This document shows, one piece after another, positions 1 through 10,100 of a DNA stretch of 18,688 nucleotides; the stretch's first letter is position 1, and every line of letters begins with the position of its first letter. The notes beneath the pieces were generated by a model. The model searched no databases and was not told the DNA's origin. It was given only the letters and a program-made list of their open reading frames with translations. Both the position numbers and the translations under genes were made by a program. Origin of the DNA: Saprospiraceae bacterium. Lineage in GTDB: Bacteria; Bacteroidota; Bacteroidia; Chitinophagales; Saprospiraceae. The stretch is from the NCBI GenBank assembly GCA_023300255.1, contig JALZWC010000312.1, positions 1-18,688 of the forward strand. Reading direction: 5' to 3'.

Positions 1-51
1 CTTGTGGTTGCCCCTGCTAAGTAAGGCAACCACAAGGGATTGCCCATACAA
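1..51. repeat. Truncated copy of dispersed CTTGTGGTTGCC inverted repeat
   Basis: Positions 1-12 (CTTGTGGTTGCC) and 25-36 (GGCAACCACAAG) are perfect 12-bp inverted arms around a 12-nt loop. The right arm continues as GGATTGCCC-ATACAA. Reverse-complemented, positions 25-51 match the left inner arm of the element at 2634-2660 with one difference in 27. The element is therefore present at least twice in this window, and this copy is cut by the window edge. It is non-coding and probably a REP/MITE-like intergenic element. Confidence 0.7.
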
Positions 52-104
52 TAGCTCCGTAACTTCTTAATTGTAAAGAACAATGTTAGACAGGTAGCCC
101 TTCA

Positions 105-144
105 TACTTATTACTTATTACTTTATACTTATTACTTATTACTT
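105..144. repeat. Two 19-bp direct repeats with 21-bp period
   Basis: TACTTATTACTTATTACTT occurs at 105-123 and again at 126-144 without a mismatch. Each copy is itself built on a 7-bp TTACTTA period. The tract ends 3 bp before the stop codon of the leftward BatA-like gene, so it lies immediately downstream of that gene. It is simple-sequence DNA prone to slippage. No terminator hairpin is evident in it. Confidence 0.75.
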
Positions 145-147
145 CAC

Positions 148-2178
148 TTACACTTTCCAAAATCGCAGTAACAAACCTTCAATCAATAAAAACACTAAAA
201 CAGCAATCACACACCATCTCCAATAAGGAATACCTTGACTACGCTGTCCAATCAATGTAGTATAATCGGTATCCGCATTAGCTGTCAAAACATTTATTTG
301 ATCCCCTACTCTAGCTTTCAGGTCCGTTTCACTCCAGTAATCTAATTGAGATTCTTTTCGGTCATAATTAAAGGCAAATTTAGATAATGGCTTATCTTTC
401 TTTAAAAACAGATTATAAAATCCTGCTTCCTTCACTTGATCATAAATGCCTAAAATGACTTTAGCTCCTATTGCTGTTTGTTCTGGTATAAATTCTTCTG
501 CTTGACCTTTTAATTTGTAGACCGTTTCCGATTCTGTAATCAGATTATCGGTATCTATATAGCCATCTTTACCAATAGTATAGGCGATACGCTGTGCCTT
601 GGCAGAAGAAATGGCCATTTTGTAAAGCATTGGGACAAAAATTTCTCCATTTTTAACTAAATTACTATAGTCGTCAGAAAGCGGCGCTGAACATAAATAT
701 AAGTTTCCTTTATCAAAACTATACTTACCTAAAAAAGTACTGCCATCTCTATAAGCTAATAATTTTTCTTCTTTATTACTACCAAAATTGGTCAACTGGT
801 AGTTTGCCTGCGTTACAGGAAGTTTAAGATTCGCTCTTCTATCTTTATATACATCCTTGAAAATAAATTCTTCATAATTCACAGAACCTACCGTTTTTTC
901 CTCCTTAACAAATTGAACATATTGATTAGCTTCGAAGGCTCTTAGAAAGCTCTTATAGGTTGTTAGGTTAGCATTGGTGCCTGGAAAGACTAATAAATTG
1001 CCTCCATTCTTAACATACTTATTCAACTCAAAAGCTAAACCAGAAGAAATGGCATTGATACTATTTAGTACGATCATTTGGTAAGATGCGAATTTCGCAT
1101 AGTCCAAATTAGTATTTTGTTGATTGGTTAATCTAAAATAAGATGCGCCTTTGAATGCCGCATTGAGGTACTTATCAGGACCTCCTTCGTTGATCGCCAA
1201 TACTTCAATTTTTTCCGCTACATTGAATGTGAAAAAATAATGATCATCAAATTGAACTGGATAATCCGTAATAGATAACTGCGCTTCATGCCATCCTGTA
1301 TGCTGAATCGTTAAATTAATCGTGTCTATTGCTGTTCCACCAGCAGGTATAGACAAGGTGCCTACAGGTTTCTCTTGTCCGTCATATTTTAGGGATAGTC
1401 TTAAATTTTCCGCAGCTTCGTTGCTATGATTCTTTACCCGAACGACTAATTTATTCGTCTGGTTCATCATTTGCACTGGGGCATCAAACCAACAAGAATC
1501 TATACTAATATTTTTTTCTTGTACCGACTGTAATGGAACTAAATTAACTTCAACAGTCGTATCTTGATAGGCTTCTATATCGGTAATATTCTTTTGAAAA
1601 TCGGAAACGATATACGCGATGTTATTTTCATTAGTAGCAGCGTTTAAGACCTGTTTTTGTCTAGCAATCACCGTAGACATTGTTCTTACTGCTGGGCTTA
1701 CTTTAATTTCATCTACTAAGGCAAGGGCATCTTCTTTACTAACTAACCTTTGGTGTCTTCCTTCAAAATCACTAGTTAATACTTGAAATTCATCTTCTTC
1801 TTGGTAGGCCGTGATTATTTCTCTAGCACGTTGTTTCGCTTTCTCCATTAGCGGTACGTCTGCGCTCAATGCGCTCATACTAAAGGAGTTATCTACATAA
1901 ACACTGACTGCTTTTTGTCCTTTCTTAACAGTAGTATCTACTGGTTGAAAAGGTTGTGCAAATGCTAAAACTAAAGCAGCCATAGCCCCTAAACGCATCA
2001 AAAGCGTTAATAGATTACGCAATCTAGAACGAGCGCTGGTCTCTTCCTTTACTTCTTTTAAAAACTTTACATTCGTAAAATAAACTTTCTTAAAACGACG
2101 GAAATAAAAAAGATGTATAATGATTGGAATAACTAGTGCTAATAGCGCCCAAAGGAAACTAGGATATAAAAATTGCAT
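148..2178 (-). CDS. BatA-domain / vWA-like membrane protein
   Basis: A 676-residue inner-membrane protein. Residues 1-76 match the N-terminal double-transmembrane module of the BatA family: hydrophobic segment at about 7-25, a basic FRRFKK turn, a TNVKFLKEV stretch, then a second segment at about 56-76. A von Willebrand A-like domain follows, with a MIDAS-type DNSFS (96-100) and a later SDF (192-194). Residues about 240-320 look like a beta-sandwich of the CARDB type, inferred from pattern only. A final transmembrane helix lies at about 653-671, just before the C terminus. Most of the chain should be periplasmic. The family occurs widely in Bacteroidota. Canonical BatA proteins are linked to stress or aerotolerance, but this long three-helix form has no firmly assigned role. 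ATG at 2176-2178 is the start because the first hydrophobic segment follows directly; no strong Shine-Dalgarno is visible, as is usual in this phylum. The gene is transcribed away from ruvB. Confidence 0.85.
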   Translation of the reverse strand: MQFLYPSFLWALLALVIPIIIHLFYFRRFKKVYFTNVKFLKEVKEETSARSRLRNLLTLLMRLGAMAALVLAFAQPFQPVDTTVKKGQKAVSVYVDNSFSMSALSADVPLMEKAKQRAREIITAYQEEDEFQVLTSDFEGRHQRLVSKEDALALVDEIKVSPAVRTMSTVIARQKQVLNAATNENNIAYIVSDFQKNITDIEAYQDTTVEVNLVPLQSVQEKNISIDSCWFDAPVQMMNQTNKLVVRVKNHSNEAAENLRLSLKYDGQEKPVGTLSIPAGGTAIDTINLTIQHTGWHEAQLSITDYPVQFDDHYFFTFNVAEKIEVLAINEGGPDKYLNAAFKGASYFRLTNQQNTNLDYAKFASYQMIVLNSINAISSGLAFELNKYVKNGGNLLVFPGTNANLTTYKSFLRAFEANQYVQFVKEEKTVGSVNYEEFIFKDVYKDRRANLKLPVTQANYQLTNFGSNKEEKLLAYRDGSTFLGKYSFDKGNLYLCSAPLSDDYSNLVKNGEIFVPMLYKMAISSAKAQRIAYTIGKDGYIDTDNLITESETVYKLKGQAEEFIPEQTAIGAKVILGIYDQVKEAGFYNLFLKKDKPLSKFAFNYDRKESQLDYWSETDLKARVGDQINVLTANADTDYTTLIGQRSQGIPYWRWCVIAVLVFLLIEGLLLRFWKV

Positions 2179-2199
2179 GAAGTGGTGTTAACTAAGTCT

Positions 2200-2344
2200 T
2201 AGAATAGAGAAGCGAGAGCAGACCAGCCCGACTGCCGCCAGGCGGGCGGGGAATAGAGACGGTTTTCGTTTAAATATCAATGAAATTCCGTTGATTTTTA
2301 AACGAAATACATCTCTACTCTCTATTCTCTGCTCTCTATTCTAT
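2200..2344. repeat. Composite palindromic element, copy 1 (TAGAATAGAGA ends)
   Basis: The left end reads TAGAATAGAGA then AGCGAGAGCAGA, and the right end reads TCTCTGCTCTCTATTCTA, so the ends are inverted repeats. Inside are two further hairpins. One is GC-rich: GCCCGACTG (2226-2234) against CAGGCGGGC (2239-2247), 8 of 9 paired. The other is AT-rich: 2264-2282 against 2289-2307, with arms TTTCGTTTAAA and TTTAAACGAAA at the outside. The same three-part design recurs at 4016-4153. The element begins 21 bp upstream of the BatA-like start codon, so it lies in that gene's promoter or 5' leader. Confidence 0.8.
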
Positions 2345-2369
2345 TTTTTTTGTTTCAAAACTTATTTGT

Positions 2370-2416
2370 TGAGTTGATTAACGTACAATCAATGTTGACT
2401 AATCAACTCATTTTTT
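2370..2416 (+). terminator. Stem-loop followed by T6
   Basis: TGAGTTGATTA (2370-2380) pairs perfectly with TAATCAACTCA (2400-2410) across a 19-nt loop and is followed by six T (2411-2416). The shape is that of a rho-independent terminator on the plus strand, but the stem is AT-rich, the loop is long, and no plus-strand gene lies upstream. It may instead be an operator-like dyad or a remnant of a mobile element. An alternative inner pairing, TTGATT with AATCAA, is also possible. Confidence 0.35.
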
Positions 2417-2442
2417 AACGATAATATGCTTTAATTGTTCAT

Positions 2443-2457
2443 CCTTCTATTAGAAGG
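2443..2457. promoter_or_regulatory. 15-bp dyad CCTTCTA-T-TAGAAGG
   Basis: Perfect 7-bp arms flank a single central base. With no room for a loop it cannot fold well as RNA, so a binding site for a dimeric protein is the more natural reading. It could equally be chance in AT-rich DNA. It sits between the two divergent genes and its target is unknown. Confidence 0.25.
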
Positions 2458-2600
2458 CAATGATTACTCCAATAACGTTAAATATGGCTATAAAAGTACA
2501 ATTATATTATCAGTAACGACAAAACAATAATTCCGCTATTTGGTCAGCTTCTTTTGCCCTAATTTTCCCTAAAAATGAATATAAAACTTCCGTAGGACTA

Positions 2601-2769
2601 TCTATATGGTACTACGGTGAAAAGTCTGGGTCGTTGTAGGGGCAATCCCTTGTGGTTGCCCAACCATAAGATTAAACCGTACATTGGGCGACCACAAGGG
2701 TACGCCCCTACAAAGAACAACCGTTTGATAAATAACACCCACAGTTTTCACCGTAGTGCCACTTATATG
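2601..2769. mobile_element. MITE-like element with nested inverted repeats
   Basis: Outer arms of about 30 bp lie at 2601-2631 and 2737-2769. Both contain ACTACGGTGAAAA in inverted orientation, plus flanking TATA/GTGG and TGGGT matches. Nested within are inner arms at 2634-2661 and 2686-2713, matching at 24 of 28 positions and carrying GTAGGGGC and CCCTTGTGGT. The inner part is the same family as the truncated copy at 1-51. There is no transposase. The element is short and palindromic, as expected for a non-autonomous MITE or REP-type sequence. No clear target-site duplication is visible. A 74-codon open frame across it is considered spurious. Confidence 0.65.
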
Positions 2770-2897
2770 AAAGGCGCCGCAAGTAAGAAGCTTTCCCTAA
2801 GCCCCCTAATTCTTCGCTTTCTGCTAGCATACAGACTATAAACAGATTTGTTTACAGACTACTAATTCATTGCTTACCTACTTCCTCTAAGATTATG

Positions 2898-2905
2898 TAA
2901 ATTTG
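2898..2905 (+). promoter_or_regulatory. Candidate Bacteroidota -7 box for ruvB
   Basis: TAAATTTG matches the TAnnTTTG consensus of Bacteroidota housekeeping promoters. It lies 93 nt before the ruvB ATG. The nearest upstream TTG, at 2870-2872, is 25 bp away, slightly longer than the usual spacing to the -33 box, so the -33 match is weak. The predicted leader would be about 85-90 nt long. Confidence 0.4.
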
Positions 2906-2963
2906 CTTTCTACTAAAGAAGCTATTTTATTCCAAAAACTACGGAGTAGTTGAACATGAATAA

Positions 2964-2982
2964 CCTAGGATACAATCCTAGG
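2964..2982 (+). promoter_or_regulatory. Perfect hairpin/dyad in ruvB leader
   Basis: CCTAGGAT and ATCCTAGG are perfect 8-bp arms separated by ACA, ending 16 nt before the ruvB ATG. It could be a protein-binding operator or an RNA hairpin close to the ribosome-binding region. The 3' arm ends in AGG and is followed by an A-rich AAAGAAATAAGAA stretch typical of initiation sites in this phylum. Confidence 0.4.
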
Positions 2983-2998
2983 AAAGAAATAAGAATCA

Positions 2999-4018
2999 AT
3001 GAACGAAAATCTTGATCCTTCAGGAGAACAACAAAGTGGAGAAGAAAAGGTAATTGAAAAAGCTTTAAGACCGAAATTGCTAAATGATTTTAGTGGACAG
3101 CCTAAAATTGTGGCCAATCTATTGATCTTTATTGAAGCAGCTAAGCAGCGTGGAGAAGCATTAGATCATGTATTATTGCATGGCCCTCCTGGATTGGGTA
3201 AAACGACTTTATCTCATATTATCTCCAATGAGTTAGAATCTGAATTAAAGATGACCTCTGGGCCTGTTTTGGAAAAACCAAAGGATCTGGCGGGCCTATT
3301 AACCAATTTAGACGAAGGAGATGTCTTATTTATTGATGAAATTCATCGCTTAAATAATGTAGTGGAAGAGTATCTATACTCGGCTATGGAAGATTATCAC
3401 ATTGACATAATGTTAGATAGTGGCCCAAATGCTCGTAGCATTCAGATCACCCTTAATCCATTTACACTTATTGGAGCTACTACTCGTATGGGACTATTGA
3501 CAGCTCCTATGCGGGCTAGATTTGGTATCAATTGCCATTTGGATTACTATAATATTCCGACTTTATTAAAAATTGTCAAGCGATCCTCCCGTATATTAGG
3601 GGTGCCGATTACAGATGATGGGGCGATGGAAATAGCTAGTCGTAGTAGAGGAACTCCTCGGATTGCCAATGCGCTACTTCGTAGAATGAGAGATTTTGCG
3701 CAGATAAAAGGAAATGGAACGATTGATGTGGAAATCGCTCAGTTTGGTTTGGAAGCCTTAAATGTAGATGAAACTGGATTAGACGAAATGGATAATAAAA
3801 TTCTATCGACTATTATCCATAAATTTAAAGGTGGGCCTGTTGGTCTGACGACTATTGCGACTGCTGTAGGAGAGGAGGCTGGTACAATTGAAGAAGTACA
3901 CGAACCCTTCTTAATTATGGAAGGGTTTATTCAACGAACACCTCGTGGTCGAGAAGCAACGCCTAAGGCCTATATACATTTAGGGGTGGTGCCTCCGCAG
4001 CAGGGGTCTTTATTTTAG
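2999..4018 (+). CDS. ruvB: RuvB, Holliday junction branch-migration ATPase
   Basis: A 339-residue cytoplasmic AAA+ motor. With RuvA it drives branch migration of Holliday junctions before RuvC cleavage, in recombinational repair. Visible motifs are Walker A GPPGLGKTT (62-70), Walker B FIDEIHRL (111-118), sensor 1 GATTR (159-163), the arginine-finger segment MRARFG (171-176), sensor 2 RGTPRIANALLRR (217-229), and the C-terminal winged helix with GGPVGL (278-283) and a terminal RTPRGREATPKAY block. Length is normal for the family. The start ATG at 2999 precedes the usual variable acidic N terminus, and no in-frame upstream alternative improves on it. ruvA and ruvC are not in the window, so ruvB is not in a ruvABC operon here. 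Its TAG stop is the first three bases of the repeat that follows. Confidence 0.98.
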   Translation: MNENLDPSGEQQSGEEKVIEKALRPKLLNDFSGQPKIVANLLIFIEAAKQRGEALDHVLLHGPPGLGKTTLSHIISNELESELKMTSGPVLEKPKDLAGLLTNLDEGDVLFIDEIHRLNNVVEEYLYSAMEDYHIDIMLDSGPNARSIQITLNPFTLIGATTRMGLLTAPMRARFGINCHLDYYNIPTLLKIVKRSSRILGVPITDDGAMEIASRSRGTPRIANALLRRMRDFAQIKGNGTIDVEIAQFGLEALNVDETGLDEMDNKILSTIIHKFKGGPVGLTTIATAVGEEAGTIEEVHEPFLIMEGFIQRTPRGREATPKAYIHLGVVPPQQGSLF

Positions 4019-4153
4019 AATAGAGAGCAGACCAGCCCGACTGCCGTCAGGTGGGCGGAGAATAGAGAATTATTTCGTTTAAAAACTGATGAAATTTCGT
4101 CAGTTTTTAAACGAAAACTATCTCTACTCTCTGCTCTAGCTTCTCTATTCTTT
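4016..4153. repeat. Composite palindromic element, copy 2
   Basis: This has the same three-part design as 2200-2344. Ends are TAGAATAGAGAGCAGA (4016-4031) and TCTGCTCTAGCTTCTCTATTCT read over 4130-4151. The GC-rich hairpin has arms at 4035-4043 and 4048-4056, and the AT-rich hairpin at 4073-4116 is perfect. The right arm carries a 4-nt insert (AGCT) that copy 1 carries (AGCG) in its left arm, so the ends are exchanged relative to the core. The element fills nearly the whole 137-bp gap between the stop codons of the convergent genes. Confidence 0.85.
4073..4116. terminator. Probable bidirectional terminator hairpin
   Basis: TTTCGTTTAAAAACTGA (4073-4089) is the exact reverse complement of TCAGTTTTTAAACGAAA (4100-4116), with a 10-nt loop. 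It sits midway between the stop codons of convergent ruvB and the giant gene, where a two-way terminator would be expected. The stem is AT-rich and there is no clean U tract after it, so termination is inferred from position and symmetry. Confidence 0.5.
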
Positions 4154-4155
4154 TA

Positions 4156-7100
4156 CTATAGCTCTAACTTCACGAATCGAATCGTTGTATTTTGCGTTCC
4201 TTTATTACTCACCATTAAAGTATAAATACCTGCTTTATAAGTAGCGGCATCTAAAGCATATTTAATCGTACCTGCTGGGATTATCATTCGGTCGATTATT
4301 CTACCCAAATTATTAGTAATTATCATTTCCTTATCCTCTTCAATTGGTCGAAGGAAATCAATCGTATATTCTTCTGCAATTGGATTAGGATAAACAATTG
4401 CTTTATCCGCTGATCTTGGTAACTTCTTGAACAATTCAATTACTTCTGATATTACTGTATTTCCAATTACATCCACATATTTGATTCTAAAATAATTGGA
4501 ACCAAAATTCGGTAATGTAGTTAATTGATTATAGCCGCCTACAAGGGTTGGACCTATTGCAGTAATAGCAATACCGATCACTTCAAATTGATTACCATCC
4601 GTAGAATGTTCTATTAAAAAACTACCTTGATGTACTTCATCTTTAGTTACCCATTCTAAGGCAGCAAACGTCTCTCCTTTAATCTTTCCTTCAAATTCTG
4701 TGAATTGGAATTGTCCTTCTTCGGGTACAACACTTCCTCCACAATTCTCTTGAGATATTGCTTCAATTGTTATCGTTTGAGTCGAAGAAGAACACCATTG
4801 GTTATCCATCACAAAACAAGTGTAAGTGCCTGGTCTTAATAAAATCGTTTCATTAATGGCGCCTTCCTGTCCATCACAAATCCACTTCCAAACAGAAGTA
4901 CCACCTAATCCACTAAATGCAACTTCCACTTTATCACAATCCCCCCCTACTATTTCATGCATAAAGCTAAGTGCCGTAGGCGCTGTTACAGTTGTTGCTT
5001 CAACACCAATACATCCTTTAGCATCCGTAACCGTCACACTATATACTCCAGCTAATAAGTCCGCTACTTCGGCAGTTGTCTGCCCATTGCTCCATAAATA
5101 AGTATATGGTGATTTGCCATCAATTACGGTAACAGCTGCAGTTCCTGATGGTTCTCCAGCACATTTAGCATTTACCGTTGATAAAGAAATAAGCACTTCA
5201 CAACTTGGTGTAGTCGGTACTGTCGGAGTCGTTGGTGTCGTTGGATTAGTAGGTGTTCCACAGTTAGGAGCAGCAACAATGATCCTAGCAGTTGCTGTAC
5301 AATTGCCTGCATCCGTAACTGTTACTTCATAAGTTCCTATAGACAATCCTCTTGGGTTTTGTATATTCCCAATAGTACCTAAATTCCATTGATAAGTATA
5401 AGGTACCTGACCTCCAATTGCTATCACCTCAATCGCTGCACTTAAATCATCACAAGTAGGATTACTAGTAATATTCAAAGCAGCAGTTATTCTACAAGTA
5501 GGAGCTGTTGGTATCGTTGGTGTATTACAAGCTGTTCGAGTAACCGAAACTTGCTTAGTACTACTACATCCATTATCATCCAATACTTGAACATCATACA
5601 CACCTGGTGCTAGATTGGTTCGATTGTATCCCAATACCCCATCTGCCCACTGATAAATAAAAGTAGCAGGTGCTAATTCTATTTGTCCATTATTTTGATC
5701 ACATGCAGCAGGAACATTAGCTACAACTGTAGCTTCTCCCGCAACACTATTACCGACTGTTACAGCGATTATCTCAGAACAAGCCATTTGTCCTGCATAA
5801 GTTACTCTAACATTATATTGTCCTGCTGGTAAATTTCTTCTTTCATTATTCGCTGCACCAACTGTTCCAACTGCCCCCCAATCAAAAGTATATCGTTCTA
5901 ATTGATCCACCATGATCATTATGCTACCATTGCTATTACCGCACTTCGCATTGTTAACCATAATTTGGGTGTATAGCGGTGACGGACAAGTACAGTCACT
6001 AGAGATTACGAATAATTGATTGACCATACATCCTTTTGTATCTGTAACCGTTACTTCATAATTACCTGCTACTAAGTTGGTTAAACTAGTACTTGTTGCA
6101 CCAGTGTTCCAACGATAAGTATAAGGTGCAGCACCTCCTTGCACTGCAATAGATAAACTACCATTCGCAGACTCACAAAGCGCATCCGTTCGTTGCTGTA
6201 CACTAATCGTAATTGGACCTGTTCGTAATAAACCTTCCGTAAATATAAACTGACAACCATTAGCATCCGTAACCGTCATATTATAAAGACCTGCACCGAC
6301 TCCTGTAAGATCTTTAGTCGTTGCACCAGTCTGCCATTGATAAGAATAAGGTTGCGTTCCACCAGTTACTTCTACCATTATTTGTCCATCTGTACCATCG
6401 GCACAAGAAGGATTAATCGTACTTGAAGAACCATCTAATGGTGCTATACTGGAAAAGGTCTCTGTGTATATTAAGCTACATCCTCTTTGATCTACGACAG
6501 TCGCAGAATAGGTCCCAGTTGAGATTCCTTCTAAAGAACTTTCCGTGCTCCCATTGCTCCAAGTATAAGTATGTGGTAGCATACCACCACTAGCATTCAA
6601 AGAAATACTGCCAACGGTGTTCGCACAACTAGGCGATACGACAATAGGATTAATAGCAAAGGCTGCGGGAACATTTAATGTAATCACTTCCGTTGCTTCA
6701 CAACCAGCTCCATCTGTTACGGTAAGAGAATAAGTACCTGTTATTAGGTTTTGAACCACTGCTGTAGTTGCACCAAAATTCCATCGATAAGTATAAGGTG
6801 CTGTGCCTCCTGTCACCGTTGCACTTATATCTCCTATAGATTTATCGCAATAAGTTTTTGGTGTCAATAATATATTAATTGCAGATGGTGCTTCGACAGA
6901 AATTTGAGCTGCCGATTGACAACCGTCTACATCTGTTACCACCAAGCTATAGTCTCCTTTACTAATATTCCTTAAATCTTTAGCGGTAGAACCATCACTC
7001 CATTGATAAACATAAGGTGCTTTGCCTCCTGTAACAGTTGCAAATACGATCCCATTACTATTATCAGAACAGGTCGGTAATTGCTTTCCTAATTGTATAT

Positions 7101-10100
7101 CTATCGCTCCTCCGTTACTAATTATCGTATTACTTGTGTTCGTACAATTGTTTGCATCAGTCACCGTTACCGTATAAGAACCGGTAGGTACTGCCAATAA
7201 ATCTTGACTAGTAGCACCTGTACTCCAATGATAAGTGTATGGTCCTGTGCCACCTTGTGCATGTAAATCTATCACGCCCTTCTCCCCACAACCACCATTG
7301 GTTTGATTGATCGTTAGCATAACACTTTCTGGTGCCATGACCATGATTTCTTCTTGTGTTTGACAACCATTCCCATCTGTAGCTATGACGGTATACATAC
7401 CTGCGGTAATATTACTTAAGGTAGTTCCAGCGCTACCATTACTCCATTCATAAAGAACAGTTTCTCGACCACCTCTTGCTAGAACAATCAAATTGCCATC
7501 TGTACCTCCTGAACAAGATGGAGAAGTATTTTGTAAAACATCTATTGTGAAATTCAAGCAAATACAATTTTCTGGTTCTTCCACCGTAATTTCTGTACTG
7601 CCTAAACAACCATTATCATCTGTATAATTTACTTTATAAGTACCTGCTGGTAAATCAGAACGCTGCGCACCTGCGATCCCATCGCTCCACACATATTGGA
7701 AACTTGCTGGTGCTAAAGAAACAAAACCATCCGCTTGTCCACAGCTAGCTTTCTTACTATCTGCTATGCTTATTGTAGCCGTTTCCATTGTACCTATATT
7801 AATATTATAAGTCTCTTTACAATCTGCCGCACCTTTATAAGTGACTACAATATTGTAAGTACCTAGAGGCAAATCGGTTCTTGCATTCCCTAATGAATTA
7901 GGGATTCCTAAGTTTGGCACAAAGTCAAATTCATAGTAACGAGCATCTGCTGTCAAATTGAATAAAATCATTCCACCAGTTGATCCATCGCAGGCTGCAT
8001 GAAGGACCATCTGACCATCTGATAATTCCCCTGGACAAACACAATCTCTGATTAAAGAAATTGTTTGAGATACTGCTTCTTTATTGCCACAATTATCGAT
8101 AGCAGTCCAAGTTCGAATTAAATCATACCCACAAGCAGTGTCTTCTGTTTGTGTTTGCTCGAATTGAATAGAAATATTCTCATCACAATTATCTGTTGCC
8201 CCTATGTTCGTCGGAACAGGAGGAATTGGTTGTCCTTCTGAAAGATTTACCGTCGCATCCACTGGAATATTATTTAACATTGGAGCTCTCGTATCTACTA
8301 CTGTTATCGTAATGATATACTCTGTTTCATTACCACAATCATCAATTGCTCTCCAGCCACAAGTCATTTCTGTTAAGTAACCATCTACTTGACAATTCCC
8401 TTCTCTTCTTATTAAATCAACAAATTCTATGGTCAAGTCTGTATCACAATTATCTGTAGCGATAATATCATTTTCATCAAATTCTGGCAACGCATCACAA
8501 TCAAAAGTAATACTACCACCATTTGGAATTCCTGCTAATAATGCATTAGATAAAGTAATCACAGGAGCTTCTTCGTCTCTTATTGTGATCGTTTGTTGCT
8601 TTCTAGTGATATTACCACATTCATCTTCTGCCGTCCAAGTTCGAACGATTGAGGAACCACATGATCTTTCTTCTACTCTTTCATCGAATGCTACCTCCAC
8701 TTTTGGATCACAGTTATCTACTGCTTTAACAGCAGTTGGACGATCAGGTGGATTGTTACAAGAAACGGTTATATCAGGTGGCACATTGAAAATTAATGGT
8801 GCAGCTAGATCAGTTACGCCTACATCTACATGACTTACAATTTCACCACTTTCTACTTCAAACGCAGCTACTATTCCCGTCCTTGGATTTGCATCACTAT
8901 CAATCAGATCATTATCTCCGATATTTTGTGGAGAAAATTCTATACCAGTCAAATCATCTGGAATGACAAACATGACTTGATAAATACCTGGTCTACCTAT
9001 ATTGAATTGATACGTTCCATCTTGGTTTGATTGTGTTTGTTGGTTAACGGCATCTCCTAACATAGTCGTACCCGATAACATGACCACAATACCACCTTGC
9101 CCTGTTTCTCCTGCATCTAAAATTCCATTTTTATTACAATCTTTAAACACCATATTTCCTATAACCACTGGTTCTGCTGGTTGGAATAATCCCCCATCAA
9201 TATCGCCACCTTCAGCGGCAACAAACGTAAAAATATCAGAACGATTAGTACTTGGATTTATATCAGAATCCATCGCTTCATCTCCTTGATTAGCAGGAGA
9301 GTTCATATAATCATCTATACCTGCTGAATTAGTAGCAGGATCAATCAATACCTGATAAGCACCAGATATAAGATTCGTAAAGAAATAATTTCCATTAGCA
9401 TCAGTTGTCGTAGTACCTATCGTTGTTCCGTCTCCATCTAATAAGACAACCGTTACACCTCTAATGCCAACTTCACCAGGTTCCTGCATTCCATCTGCAT
9501 CAATATCATTGAATATAGTACCCATTAATTCTCCTACTGGCTGTATAAACCCTGCGTCTATATCTGCGCCAATAGTTGGATTAAATTGAAAACAATCAGA
9601 AGTATTTGTTATTGGATCAATATCAGAATCCATGGTATCATCCCCTCTATTTTCTGGAGAATTTTGATAGTCTAAAATATTATCAGTATTGGTGTTTACA
9701 TCAAAAACTACTTGATAGCTTCCAACTGTTCGATCCTCAAAATAGTAATTACCATTTTCATTAGTCGTTGTCGTAGCTAGTACCGTACCATTACAGTCTA
9801 GTAAACTTACGGTCACTCCTTCAATCGCCCCTTCCCCAGGTTCCTGCATCCCATCTCCATCTACATCGTTGAATACCGTTCCCATTATGATACCAGTAGG
9901 TTGCGTAAATCCTGCATCTATTTCTGTTTCTACATTAGGATCAAAAGCAATACACTCAGAAGTATTAGTAGAAGGATTTATATTAGAATCCCCACCACTA
10001 GGAGCTGTTTCAAAATCAGGTATTCCTCGATCATTGGTATTAGGATTAAAATATACTTGATAGTCTCCTAATAAGAGGCCACCAAAAGAATAGTTTCCAC

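Larger units (their letters stand above)
2179..2998. other. Repeat-rich intergenic region between divergent genes
   Basis: These 820 bp separate the start codons of the BatA-like gene and ruvB. No convincing gene is present. The region holds, from left to right, a composite palindromic element, an 11-bp stem with a T tract, a 15-bp dyad, a MITE-like element with nested inverted repeats, a -7-type promoter box and a dyad just ahead of ruvB. Each is listed separately. I could not identify a convincing promoter for the BatA-like gene. Confidence 0.75.

Noticed and set aside
2601..2769. Remnant of a full insertion sequence
   Set aside because: The element is only about 170 bp, with no transposase fragment and no clear target-site duplication, so MITE/REP-like is the most that can be supported.
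2617..2841. 74-codon plus-strand frame ahead of ruvB
   Set aside because: It runs through the nested palindromic element and its flank. Composition follows the repeat, with no recognisable domain, so it is treated as spurious.
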